64,000 nt of DNA from Primula veris. Taxonomy: Eukaryota; Streptophyta; Magnoliopsida; Ericales; Primulaceae. The notes under the pieces were generated by a model. It did not search any database. It was not told the origin of the DNA and saw only the letters and a list, made by a program, of their open reading frames with translations. Location of the stretch: NCBI GenBank assembly GCA_963682055.1, contig OY821745.1:29261342-29325341 (forward strand). The letters are read 5' to 3'. The position numbers were made by a program, and so were the translations under genes. Below are positions 46,970 to 59,914 of this stretch, one piece after another (positions within the stretch are counted from its first letter, which is position 1; the number at the start of each line of letters is the position of its first letter).

Positions 46970-49900
46970 TTGTTGTAATTTTTTTTAGTATGACTATTTA
47001 ATTGATGTAAGTTTTGAAGTACTTTTTAATTAATGAATTAATTTAATGAAAACTAAAGTTTAATTAAGTCTTCAACTGTTTAATTGATATTTAGTAATAA
47101 TTTATATTAATTAACATACTATATAAAAATTATAGTTGAATAAAGTATTCATTTTGTCTCGACTTTTACTTTGTAGTTAATAATAAATAAAAATAAACGC
47201 CGTTTTCAAACTTCAAACCATAAGTCACTTAAACAAGAGTCGTTTTTCCATCTCAGCTAAAACATATGAGCCGCACATAAAAATTACATGAATTATGAGT
47301 AATGGTGTATACACACATACGAAATAATTATTTACAGACATCTTACATTTGTTCATATACTCATTGAGAAAAGAGTGAGAACGAAAACGATACAACACAA
47401 AAATGCATTTTTGTCATAAATTTTCACACAAATTGAGTAAGAGATGCTAAAAAATCATTATTTTTTTTATTATGTTAATTAATTATGTGGAAACCTAGCA
47501 CATCGTACGAAAGTAGAATCAGTAATATATAAGCCAAGTTGGTAGTACATCAAATACGGGAGTATATTTTTCCTTAAAGTAAACTTTGTGACAATTACAT
47601 TATATATATATTTTTCCTTAAAGTAAACTTTGTGAGAATTGCATTATTTGATCTTTGTGCTTTTTCAAAATTTGAAGTTTGAACAGAAAGATAAATAAAT
47701 ATATAAATGAATAAAAGAATAGTATATTGTAACTAGCTAGCTTAGTTAGGTTTGCATCTGTAGTCTTTCATGCTCCTTTTCATTTTATTCTTTAGGTTAG
47801 CAATCCAAGTTGGTATTGGATTAGATTGGATTAGATTACATGTCTATTTATGCTTTGACCAAAAACAGACTATTTTTGAGATTTTTTTCATCATAGGTCC
47901 TACATGTTGGCTCTTTTATAAAGATCCCGGAAATAAAATCTATTTATATTTTTTTGGACTAGATACATAAAAGAATCGGGACATATACATATAAGCTTGA
48001 TCTTTTAATATAAATCTGGTAACGTTACAGTTATGCTTGAACAGATTCTCTCTGTCTATAAAGTTTAAACACAGAAATGGTCTCAAATTCTTTCAAGTTT
48101 AACATTCAAATCATATTTGTTCTGCCAAATCGCCTTGAATAATTCTTATGTTGATTAATTAGTTAATTTTTATTTTAAACCTAATCACGTTAATATCTTA
48201 TAAATAAATAATATGGGGTTTTCCCACCATTTATATATATAAAAAAAAATTGAAAAAGATATTCATTAGCTTGAGTCTCATCTATATTTAATAACGATAT
48301 AATATACATCATGCATGACCTTGCATTCCAGTTTAGCTGGGATTTTTTTGTACCTTTTTTTTCTTCATTTTTTTAAATGCTGATATGGTCGTTCTATCTT
48401 TATTTCAACCTCTTTTTTCTTTTATTTTTTCTTCAGGTAACCGCTCAGTGTCGACAAGATGTCAACATTTCATCAAGCACATAAGCATTTTCTAATATAA
48501 GCATTCATCACAACAAATCTATATTTTCTACCTCTAAATTCTAATCATATACATTATTGGTATTTGATAATCGTTCCTTAGCGCCTGTAAATGCGTCTAT
48601 TAATTCTAGTCAAAGTAAATTAAATAAATCAACAGGAATAAACACAAAACAAACAAAAAACAAGATTCTGAAATAGTGAAGAGAGCTTTAAATGAGCATC
48701 ATTTTCTTGTGGACTTTGAATGCTTGTGGTATATGCTGCATGAGACGCTACAAAAACAAATCTATAATTAAAAGCGATATCTATGAGCTCACGTTCCAGT
48801 ATATATTTAACCAAGATTTGATCCTTCAAAAAAATTCTCTCTTTTTTATGTAAATTTTATTATTGTCTTTACACCTTGCATTCGAAACATTACAAACTGT
48901 ACAGTCTGTATTTGATTCTTTACTCTCTTTTTTTCACTTAAAAACATAGTTTATTGTCGATTTTCTGTTGGAAATGATTAGTGACATATATACACCAGTA
49001 ATATGAAGCTCGCCATTCAGTCAAAAAGAGCATATTCCCCTAAGAATTTTCCAAGTATATATAGTGAAATAGTCATTTTTCAAGGTTTCAAATTATTTTA
49101 TGCACCACAATAAACTAAATATATGGAGTCAAATTAAAATTTTAATTACTTGCTTCTAAATCAAGGAATGAAGTTTAAGAAACCGCTCAAATACTTATAA
49201 ATACTAGATAGTTACTCTTACTCGTAGCATAAACCTTCCAAAGGCATCAAAACACTTGATTTGTGTTACTCATGTTACATTTCAATTGCAAAGCTACTAC
49301 AAAGGTTTGTTCAACACTAGATTTGTGTTTGAACATGTTTTACAATATTAAATATATATGGACATTATAAGTCGTTTCATTCTAAATCTTGATGTAGTTT
49401 TAGACTTGGTCTGCAGTGGGCAAAAAATTAATATTTCAAAATTTTCCCTTTATAACCAAAATTTAACTGCTATTGTGAACCACTGCTTTTCTATCAAATC
49501 AAGCTAAAATAAAAATAAAAACGTTAAAATGGAAAATAAATTAGTAAACCTTACTAAATTCAACTAGCCTAGAAAAATTTATCATGCTATATAGTATATT
49601 AAATAAGAGACAGTAATTAGTGGGTTCGGATGCCAAAACAAGTGTATCAGCTAAATCTTGTCAAAGATCATAAAACAAGATCATAAAACAAGATCATTCA
49701 ACAAGGTTATACACTTGACAATGAGTTAGTACACACAGAATCCCTATGTCCTTACTTTTGTTAGTAAGGTCTAATAGAGGTTACAGCAAAAAGGTTGTCT
49801 TGTTACTACTTATTTATGGTTTGATCAAATGCACAAATTACATCTACTCCAACAAGTCACACTATCTATCTATCTATCTAAAAAATTTGATGGTGACAAT

Positions 49901-51975
49901 TATGGACTTGTGTGGCAAATAGGGAGGAGATAGGAGGGGCTATAACCCTCCGATATTATAATTAAAACACTAGCGGCGGGTGTACATTTTACATATAAAT
50001 TTATAAAATAATAAATTAGCCCCATATATTCTGATGAAATTTCAGCAACTCCATTTTCGTATGCTTGTTCCGCCACCGGTGCTAAATAAGTTTGGGTTAA
50101 TGACAGTAAATAGAGTAGTAAACCAATATCACTTTTCCGGTTTTATGGTGCCAAAGTTGACAAAACACGCAGGCCTGTGGCCTATCTTTGCATACGAAAA
50201 TAAGTGTGATCACAAATATAAGCCGCAATGGCACAAAAGGCCAAAGTTTATGACTAATCCCACCCATTTTTGTAAGTGGCGATTGTGAACAGCTAACAAA
50301 CGATAAACAGTCTTTTAAATACGGAATGATGAAAGACTGTTAAACTAAAACAATTTTAACTTTTACGTTGTCGAACAGAAGATGTTTTAAAACAAGACCA
50401 CGGATATGGAAAATGGACGAGTTCAATAGACAGATGAGGTGGGATTGAGCAGGAAGTATGCCAATCTCACTCTGGTCTGGTCAAGCACTACTATATACTA
50501 TGTGACTTGTAATCTTCGGCAAGTGATCCTGTACCATCTCTAGCCTTTAATGCAGACAGATTCACTCTTTGTCATTACTGTTACCACATTTGCATGACGT
50601 TTCTGTCTCCATAGGTAGAAAGAATATGCAAAGTGAGATCTCCGGCGAAGTTGTTCCAAGATTTGGCAAACAAACAGTTTCCGGACCAAATGCTAAATGA
50701 GCGTCTCAAAATTTTCTTCCTCATTATTTCTCTTAATTTAAATGGCTTGCAATTTAATTACTCCTATTATGAAAGTCACCATTGCAGATCTGTTTATCAC
50801 TGAAGCTACCTGTGTATAGGAGCTGCCTCCAATTGCTGGAGCTGATTTTGTTGATTATATGGCTGACACAATTTATGTATGATTAATACAATTTATCAGT
50901 GTATTAAATTGCTAAAGCGATTTTTTATGAGCTTTACCAAAGCGTAAGCACCGACGCCAAAAAATGTAAGATTTAGTAATGTTTTTATTTGTAACTATTT
51001 CAATTTTATATCTATATCTGTGTATTGACGAGTCTTATATTGATCAAGAGAATGAATATAAATGGTATAATTTTCATATTTAAAAAGACCTTTTTTCATA
51101 TTTAAGTAATTTATAAGCCCATTTTTGCCCAATGTTACCCGTTTTAAATAATACTGTGAGCTATTTATTTAAGTATTGAGACGTGTTTTTAGAGTATTGG
51201 CACGGAAAAAACTAGTTTTTTGGGCTTCCCCCTGAAACTTAACAATTTTCCTCCGAGCCTTGAGCTAAAGCGAGCTCTAAGGCGCCTCAAGGTGGGTCTT
51301 TTTAAAACATTGCAATCTATATAAAAGTCTGTTCTTGTGATGTGAAAAAAATAAGAGGGTATGTCCCCAAACTTCGACACAACCCTGAGTGCAAGTCGGT
51401 GCATCTCCTTTGTCAATTATGAACTTATCTAATACTCCTACAAGTCCCTGATTCTCGAATTTTCAACCCTCTGCCTATATGCACCCTTCATTTAAGCCGA
51501 GAACAGCATTGCAGGAGCAAGAGTTTAAAATTCACCAAATTGGTTGATTGAAAGAAACTGCTAAAGATAGCAAAGGTAAGCTACATCAAACAAACTAGTT
51601 TCAATCGCAAGCAGACGAAGTGTAAGATGGTTTGATTTCAACATCTGACAGACCTAAAACAGACCACAAACAATCATAACATAGACAAATCCTCTAGGTT
51701 CCCATTGAAAAGAATAAAAAAAAACTACTGCCCCTCTATGTTGCTAACGAATTCCATCAGACCTCCAAAGTAAAAACAGACAAGATAGCAACTGTTTCAG
51801 TTCAACGAAAAGCGAAACAGCTTACAAGACTTATTGCCACTTCAACAAGCTAAGGAATAGGACAAAACGATGACCATCCTAGTTTTAAAGGGAAACCCTT
51901 ACTACTCTATCAACAACCACACATATATGTATCTCATACGAGACTCAAACATCATAGTCCTGGTGAAGGACTACC
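46970..51975. other. Intergenic region between MULE and GIF gene
   Basis: No supported gene. A tandem pair with TTTTTCCTTAAAGTAAACTTTGTGA starts at about 47567 and 47610. TTTTCCCACCATTTATATAT near 48220 matches 13085. CTAT repeats lie at 49864-49880. About 50620-50870 has short coding-like runs (for example ELPPIAGADFVDYMA in the plus strand near 50820) that I cannot place. About 51200-51310 contains GGCGCCTCAAGG-type repeat sequence. Confidence 0.4.
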
Positions 51976-51981
51976 CTGTCG

Positions 51982-54900
51982 TTACTTAGCTTCATCACCA
52001 CCTTTCTTATATGATGAATCACCACCATCGTCACCACCACCACCACCACTAGCGCCACCACCACCAAGAGAGGCTTCTGTGTTATTGTTCGTCCCACCGC
52101 CACTTTGTCGGATACTTCCGCCACTTCCTAGATGGCCTTGCATAGCTTGTTGGTGCTGGTGTAGAAGCTGTTGCTGTTGCTGGTGTTCCTGCAGTTGGTG
52201 GGGGCTATTGAAAAACTGTTGTTGCTGTTGTTGTTGTTGTTGTTGTAAGGGCATGCCTTTGTGTTGTGAGAATAAACCTCCTCCAGATTGTTGAGCCATT
52301 GCCGCTGCTGCTGCGGCCGCCTGAGCCGCCTGGGGATGCTGTATGTAAAATCCTCCCTGCTGCATTGCGGGATGCGGTGGAGGCGTCATCTGCAAGCAAC
52401 ATCGCTTAAGAAACACATTTTGCATATAAAGAAATAAATAATAGCTTAAAACTACCCAAAGTAAAAAAAACACCAGGACTGGTTGGTATAATGGATTTCA
52501 AGTAGGAAATGTGAGAAAAGAAAATACTGCTCTTGAATCTGTTTTTTTTAATGAGATTTTCATTATTGCTATTTATCTTCCGATCAGAGAGTATTGTCCT
52601 AAATGTAGCCTAAGGTTCTTTAAGCAGTACAATCATCGAAATCACAAATGATGGTAAATATGAGTTGTAGGTATAGTATCCAAATTTTTAAAAATATGCA
52701 ACTGTAATAATGAGATAAATAAGACTACATCATTTCAGACAAATGCAAAATTATCTGATTTGAGATAGCAAGCAACTTATCTCTCCTGTGGCCATATAGT
52801 AGGCCTTACGGCTTAGTTTACATGCTCTCTAGTGAGAGGTTTAGGTCTTTTTTTAATCATGAGCACTGCTATATATAGAATTCATACACAGAATATATAC
52901 ATGGAATATATTGATCATCAGAGTCGCTCTTTCTCTCTTCCATCCAATGATCCAATTTATGTGCACATTTTGACTGTCCTTTTATCATTTAAATTTTATC
53001 ATACATATGCAGAATTGCAAGTTGTAACCTTACCATGTAACGGGATAAGAGAAAATCAGTGTTCAGACTAAGAAAGACAAACCTGAGCAGGCACTGCGGG
53101 CGCTTGTGGCTGGGCATCAGCAATTGCAGCTAAGTACATTAAATTCTTTTGAAGCAGAGCCTGGTACCTATATTTTCCAACAATTCACCAGGGAAACCCC
53201 ACCCATCAAACTTTCACAAAGAAAAAGAATGAAAAAGAGCATCGCTTATCTTATTTCCAGGGATAACAAGAATAATGCTGACTAAAGAATAGTAAATACT
53301 AAAAACAATTACTTGTCGATTTTATTGGGGAACAAAATGGTCACCTACAAGTCTTAAACCAACGTGAACAGTACCAGCAGAGCGTATATAGTAACAGATT
53401 AAAATATAGCTACATCGACAAAGTAGTTTTCTAAAATTAAGATAATTAGTGTCATAACCACTCTTTTAACATGCTAATAATTAATTTGGTAACGATCTAC
53501 TATCAAGCATAACCAAGTCCGACGGTCGAATTACAATATAATAATGAATATGACTTGGTAGAATCTCAGAGTTTAGTTGGAAGCACTTAGATCACATGCT
53601 ACATGTAGCGATAAATGTAAGCATGGAGTCAAAATCACAATAAAGGAACAAAAAAATAACAAATCATGGTAAGGAAAGAAGAGGTAGAGAGGACATATGC
53701 ACATGGAAGGAAAAGGTTAGAGAGATGAGCTACTTACTGAGCACACTCGGCAAGTTTTCCAAGATTCTGGTTATCCAATATTGCTAGAATCAGTTTTTTA
53801 TTGTCATCGAGGTACTGCAAGATAAAGTTAATAAAAACTTAATGAAATTCATACGCATATTTTGTGAATATCTAAGGCATGAAAGAAAAACTTTAAAGAA
53901 TAAAAAAGAGTCCATATCAAGTCTCTTTCCAAAACAATTTTATTTCTCATCTAACGCAGGCATAGACCTGAAAAAAGCAAATCAAAAAGTTCCAAATACG
54001 GCAATACCCAGGAAGTTAGATCTTACAATGAATACATTTGATCTTATAAACCGCTCTGTACACCAATGGTTTCACCCAGTCATTCCCAGAAAACCTTGTC
54101 AACATTTTCAAATTTTCATTTAAGCCCATATTAAAATGATTTTTTCTTTCACCGTGGCCCTCAAACGACTCTTCTACCTTCTTTTACGGCAGTATACCCT
54201 CTCTCTCTCTCTCTCTCTCTAAGCAGATATCTGTTCTCTCTCTCAACTATTCCACACATGCATATATACAAATCCTTTTGTGCATAAATAGTCTTCTATG
54301 ATATCCACGTGCTCCTAATTCTCTTCCCTTAAATTACTTCAAAAGGGTTTGAGATATCACCATTTAAGACTAAAACACAAATATTGGAAAGCACTCCATT
54401 TCTGAAGCTGCAAATGTTTGCGTGCACGTGGGATCGATGAATTGAGGCCCAATTTTCAGAAGTTTTGAAAGACAATTGGGGCTGTTTTGGGAGTCCAGTA
54501 ACAAAGAAAAGATTGAAACTTTTGCCAATTCAGTTTTCATTGACAATTGATTTAACGGCAGGTCTGAAATTATTCTGATGATGTGATCCACTTTATTTTA
54601 TCCTAATAACTAGCGTATTACTATCACTTTATGGTTAGACTCAAATGCAGTTTCCAATTGTGTACCTACTTTTGGAACTTTATTGAGATGATTTTAATTT
54701 AGAGGGTGAAAACGATATCATTCTAGTTTCGGGATGGAAAAATAATGGAGGACTATTGCTAATTATCACGGGTGTGGTTATCTCTGCAGCATTCGTGCAG
54801 GATTGTGAGGTAAACTGGTTAATTTTGCATCAAAGAAGATCCACAATTGAACCTAAGAACTTAAGTGTAGAATTTAAACGTGAACCCTCAACTCTTTGAA

Positions 54901-57108
54901 CTCGAAGAAGGTATCTTCATTGCAAAGTAGACAAAGTGCATATGATAGGACAATCCACCATGAGAATTAGTCTTAACCAGTCCAAAGTTGCTAGCAAAAC
55001 TGAAATATCAAGCATACCCATATACTTTAAAATGAATGTTTTACCTAGAGAAATGTGTTGCCCCTATGAAGCACGAGTACTCCGAAAATGCAGACGTACC
55101 CGTAACGGTTACGTACCGCATATTCAGTACTTGGGGTACACAACAGGTACTTACCTGTTATATAATACTATAAATTAAGTAGGATATATTATTAGGTAAA
55201 GATTTAGTAGGCTTGTAGGGTTAAAAAAAAATCAAAAATTAATGCAGTCCCATATCCATATCGTTCCGGTGGCGGTCTGACCATATCTAAACAGCTACGG
55301 GTTCTTAATTAATACTCCCTAATAGTAGCATCATTCAGCTCAAAACCAATTCAAAGACGGGTTTAATTACATCAATCTACACCTCATTATCACAATCTTT
55401 TGATTGTTGGTGCAGTAGATTTTCGTATTTTCCCATTTACTACACTCCTGTCACTTTTTCCGTCATTTCGGATGGCATGTCACATCATATGGATGCCTTC
55501 CATTCATATTAATACTCCCAATTATCACCAGTTTTCGATTTACACGTAACTCGACGCAAAATGTTACCGTGGGGCAGTGAAGTTAACTAAACTAGGAAAA
55601 AGAACGAAAGTCCAGTGAACCAATAAAAACAACAGCTAATTGGGAGTACAAATTCGGAAAACCGTAACTAACCCTTTAAAGAAAGATTTCAACACTAGTC
55701 CCAAATCCAAGTCTTTGCATAACCAACTTCACATAAATGAAAATTCCCATAGTTTCAACAAAGACAAGGACTTTAATATAGAGGGTAGTAAACAAGAAAA
55801 ACGCAACAATACAGGGTACAAAAACCCAATTAACCCAACATTTCCCATAGTTTCAACAAAGACAAGGACTTTAATATAAAACACTGCTAATTGGGTGTAC
55901 AAATTAGGAAACCCGTAATTAACCCTTTAAATAAATGTTTCAATACTAGTCCCAAGTCTAAGTTTTTGCATAACCAACTTAACATAAATGAAAATTTCAC
56001 ATAAATGAAAATTTCCAATAGTTTCAACAAAGACAAGGACTTTAATATAGAGGGTAGTAAACAAGAAAAACGCAAGAATATACAAAAAACCCAAAATTTC
56101 CCATAGTTTCAACAAAGACAAGGACTTTACTATAAAACAACTGCTAATTGGGTGTACAAATTCAGAAAACCGTAATTAAACCTTTATAGAAAGATTTCAA
56201 TACTAGTCTCAAGATTAAGTTTTTGCATAACTAACTTAACAAAAATGAAAATTTCAAATAGTTTCAACAAAGACAAGGACTTTAACATAGAAGGTAGTAA
56301 ACAAGAAAAACGCAACAATACAGGGTACAAAAAAACCAATTACCCCAATATTTCCCATAGTTTCAACAAAGACAAGGACTTGAATACATTCTATGCAATT
56401 CAACATCAATTGAGAGGTACCCAGATAAAACTGTAAATGACATTAGGTGTAAATACTAAAATAAAATGAAAAAGGTAAAAAAAAAATTGTACCTTTTGCA
56501 TCACAAACTTCACATAAATAAAAATTTCCCATAGTTTCAACAAAGACAAGTATTTTTATTTATTCTTATTCTAGGTAGTAATTCAACATCAATTGAGAGG
56601 TACCTAGATAAACTGTAAAAATGAAACTGGGTGTAATTACTAAAATAAAATGAAACTGGTAAAAAAAAATATTGTACCTTTTGCATCAATAACTTCACAT
56701 AAATGAAAAAAAAATCAATAGTTTCAACAAAGACAAGAACTTTAACATATTCTATGCAATTCAACATCAATTGAGAGGTACCCAGATAAAACTGTAAATG
56801 ACATTAGGTGTAAATACTAAAATAAAATGAAAAAAGTAAGAAAAAATTGCACCTTTTGCATCACCAACTTCACATAAATGAAAAAAATCAATAGTTTCAA
56901 CAAAGACAGAGACTTTTCTATTCTGTGCAATTCAACATCAATTGAAACTATTTGAGAGGTACCCAGATAAAATTAAATGAAATTATTATAATAATTAGAA
57001 AATGGTAAAAAAAAAAAAGGATTATACCTTTTGAATCTGGTCAGTGGTGATTTGTTGCTGTTGTTGCTGTTGTTGCTGTTGCATCATCATCTGCTGTGAT
57101 TGCTGCAT
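51982..57108 (-). CDS. GIF: GRF-interacting factor (GIF2/GIF3-type, SSXT/SNH coactivator)
   Basis: Four exons: 57108-57028, 53814-53738, 53167-53083, 52389-51982, giving 216 codons plus TAA. All introns are GT-AG and all joins keep frame. Residues 1-19 are Gln/Met-rich; 20-72 form the SNH domain (ITTDQIQKYLDDNKKLILAI through AECAQYQALLQKNLMYLAAI), which binds the QLQ domain of growth-regulating factors. The rest is Gln- and Gly-rich with polyAla and polyQ tracts (10 or more Q near residue 135), HPQA repeats like GIF2, and an acidic/Lys tail GDDGGDSSYKKGGDEAK. GIF proteins recruit SWI/SNF remodelers and drive cell proliferation in leaves and flowers. Intron 1 is 3.2 kb and full of tandem repeats. 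Confidence 0.95.
54199..54222. repeat. (CT)n microsatellite in GIF intron 1
   Basis: About 12 CT units, with further CT-rich sequence at 54230-54245. Possibly polymorphic. Confidence 0.85.
55636..57027. repeat. Tandem arrays in GIF intron 1, including copies of the exon-1 splice donor
   Basis: Left part: units of about 250 bases begin GCTAATTGGG at about 55635, 55884 and 56143, and contain CATAGTTTCAACAAAGACAA several times. Right part: units of 175-185 bases. The minus-strand sequence CAAAAGGT, which is the exon 1 end and donor at 57027, recurs with ACC starting at 56491, 56676 and 56851. The shared TTGAGAGGTACCCAGATAAA also repeats with them. Confidence 0.85.
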
Positions 57109-57119
57109 ATTTTTAAAAA

Positions 57120-59030
57120 ACCTTAATTGAATATAAACCCTTTATCTTTATTAGTACCCAAATTTATTTATTTATTTTATTTTATTATTATTTTATTATT
57201 ATTTTGCTCAGTGGTTGTGTTGTCTTAAGATTTTCTAGTACTGTGGTACTTGCAAAGGGTTTGGTCTTTGTACACTGTTTTTTCTTTACCAAACTTTGAT
57301 TATTTAGGGCACCACACTTTGACTTGTATTAAAAAAAATAAGGGGGAAAAATAAGCAGGGGCTTAGAGTTTATTTTGGCATTTAAATAATACTAATGATA
57401 TAACGAGCTATTTTTACGTACATAGATAATTGATTTATGCTCGTATGTCTTGAGTTTCTGCGAAAATATATGTCAAAAAGTATTTTTTATATCATCATTT
57501 TTTTTTTGTCATTTTATAAACTAAATTCATTTATCGGCACCGCAATAGATGAATTATTATCTTTTTAGTTTTTATTGATTCGTAGTCCATTGTACATTTA
57601 TGCAACAAAATTATTTTTTTACAAATTTAATTATTTAATGCAAATTCGTTAATGATGAATCTATTTTTTTTTGTTTTTAACATTTTGTAATGTGCAAATA
57701 TCTCCGCTCCAATCTTACTGATTGCGTCAAGAATTTTAATCCAAACCGAAAAGAATCGGACGAGAACTATTCATTAGTATATAAAACACATACTCCCTGT
57801 TATGGGTCCGGTTCGGATCGGTTATTGGTAAACGAAACCAAGTATAAATTTCGGTTCGGTTTTTTTCGGTTTTCGGTCTTTTTATTTTGTGGACCGAACC
57901 GAACCGGTTTATTTCGGTCCGGTTTTGGTCTTTCGGTTTTTCTTTGGGATTTCTCGGTTTAATTTTTGGTTTTTCGGTCTTTTTTGATTTTCGGTTTTTT
58001 TCGGTCCGGTTTTATTGTAAACTAAAACCAAACCAAAAAAGTTTCGGTATTTTTCGGTTCGGTTTTTTCGGTTTTTCGTCCGGTTATACTCCATCCGTTC
58101 CCAGTTAATTGTTCACTACGAAACTACGTGCAATTTTAACCGGTCAATTACTTGTATCAAAATTGTCGGAATGAAAATTTTCAAAAGTTAATCATATAAT
58201 TCAAACATTACATTATGATTTAGTTTTGAGAAATTACACATAATTTCGTAAAGAACAGTTAATTAGGAACAGAGGTATTATTTAACAAGAAAAAAAAACC
58301 AAATTCTCAATTTTTATTTAAAAATTGGTACATATAAACGTGGCAACATTCTAAATAGTTAGTTAGGCTCTCTCGTTTGTATCTATTTTTGTCAACCTTT
58401 TCTTTTTAAATTTATAATATCCAAATATTATGTAAATTTTTAAAAAATACAAATAATACAGAAAAACCGAAAATCATATCGAATTATCCAGTTTCGGTCC
58501 GATTCGATTTCCATTTGCGCAATGGGCCATTGATCAATAAAAACAAAAAACCATAACATACTAATAAAATACTTCATTCGTCACTAAATTATTTCCCTTT
58601 TAAGATTTTAAAAACTTTAAGAAAATTGTGATGAATGTATGTAGAATTAACAAAATTCCCTCATTTATCATATATTTTTTAAAATAAAAAGAAGGCTTAG
58701 TGATTACCTTTTATTTTCCTCCTAATTTCTAAATTTATCCCACACTTTTTTTTACAAAATTTAACGTGACAAGTACACCTATGTTGTTTATATTTAATAA
58801 AATTGGACAATAAAAACATGGATTGGATTATTGGGAAGGGAGTATAAAACATTACTGGTATTCATAGTAAATGAAACTACAAAACTCTTAATTAAGGTTC
58901 ACTATTAGGCTGGCTGTTGTCTCTTTATGCTTTGTTTTCTAAATTCAGAAAAAACCAGCATCATTTCATTTAGGGCCGGACACGGGGACAGAATGAAGTC
59001 ATTTAGGGGTGGATAGGAGACAGAATAAAG
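57120..59030. other. Intergenic between divergent GIF and acyltransferase genes
   Basis: Contains the GIF promoter side (TTTATATTC on the minus strand near 57140 is a weak TATA candidate), a TTCGGTTCGGTTTT-rich simple-sequence element at about 57800-58085, and a Stowaway-like MITE at 58089-58275. No gene is supported. Confidence 0.45.
58089..58275. mobile_element. Stowaway-like MITE, copy 2
   Basis: The left end CTCCATCCGTTCCCAGTTAA and the complemented right end CCTCTGTTCCTAATTAACTG are flanked by TA at 58087-58088 and 58276-58277. The inverted repeats extend about 45 bases, through TACGAAACTACGTG on the left. 187 bases, no coding capacity. TA duplication and tip sequence fit Tc1/mariner-type Stowaway elements. 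Confidence 0.75.
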
Positions 59031-59036
59031 TCGTTT

Positions 59037-59562
59037 AGGATGGACACAGAGCAGATTGAGATCAATTCTAACACAACTCGTAAAAAAAAAATCATGTAAC
59101 AAATTGGTTTTGGTTCGTGAAATTTAAATTTCAATCGAACACAGTCCAACCCGTTACAATTAAAATTTCAACCCAACACAACTCAACCCGCAATATAAAT
59201 TACGGGTTGAGTTTAGTTTGATTCTTAAATTTTCATTTTGTTCATTTATTTTTCATAGTTTGCATAATCAAACTAAATTTTAAAATAAATTGAATCTTTC
59301 AAATAAAAATACAAATTAAAACCAATCAAAATACGTTTATAACATTCGTGTACAAGTAACAAAACTAAAATATAACAAGAATTGAAAGATTCGTATATTG
59401 AAATACATACAATATATATATTTATATATTATATTGCGGGTTGAAACGGATCACGACGGATTAAACCCCGATTTTTAAACCATAACCCTAACCTAACCCA
59501 CAAAATATATAACAGATTAAGACGGAACGAATTGAATATTATGGACACACCCGCTCAATCCG
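59037..59562. mobile_element. Relative of the hAT-like element at 9056-10238, without the nested insertion
   Basis: It shares TTTTTCATAGTTTGCATAAT-like sequence, AAATTTTAAAATAAATT, AAATTAAAACCAATCAAAA and ATATAACAAGAAT with the 9-kb element. Its ends contain GGATGGACAC and CACACCCGCT. It shows the intact site into which the 507-base insertion went in the other copy. Boundaries are approximate. Confidence 0.55.
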
Positions 59563-59914
59563 TACAGGTTGGGTTTGTGTATTTTTTTGACAAGCCTATC
59601 ATTATTAATTTAGTAACGGACCTGCACACACGTTGCATTAGAACACATTATAGAGAGGAAAGTTTAATGTTTAATATTTAATATTTAATATTATGACAAG
59701 TTATTTTTCAAATCTTTTCTCGTGTTTTGAGTTGTAAATATTTGTAATTTATGAAACTATTCAGTTTTTTTTTTGTTTTTTTATTATTTGTTTAAATGCG
59801 CTATAACATGTGTAGACATAAAGTATTAGTAGTAAGTATATTTAGTATAGATTACCAACAAAACAACAGGCAACATCTGAATGTTATTATCGTAATTATT
59901 TATTTATTTCAACA

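Noticed and set aside
52079..52294. Cys-rich plus-strand frame
   Set aside because: Antisense of the polyQ and polyA coding repeats of GIF exon 4.
57690..58108. Phe/Arg-rich ORFs near 57.7-58.1 kb
   Set aside because: Translation of TTCGGTTTT simple-sequence repeats, not a gene.
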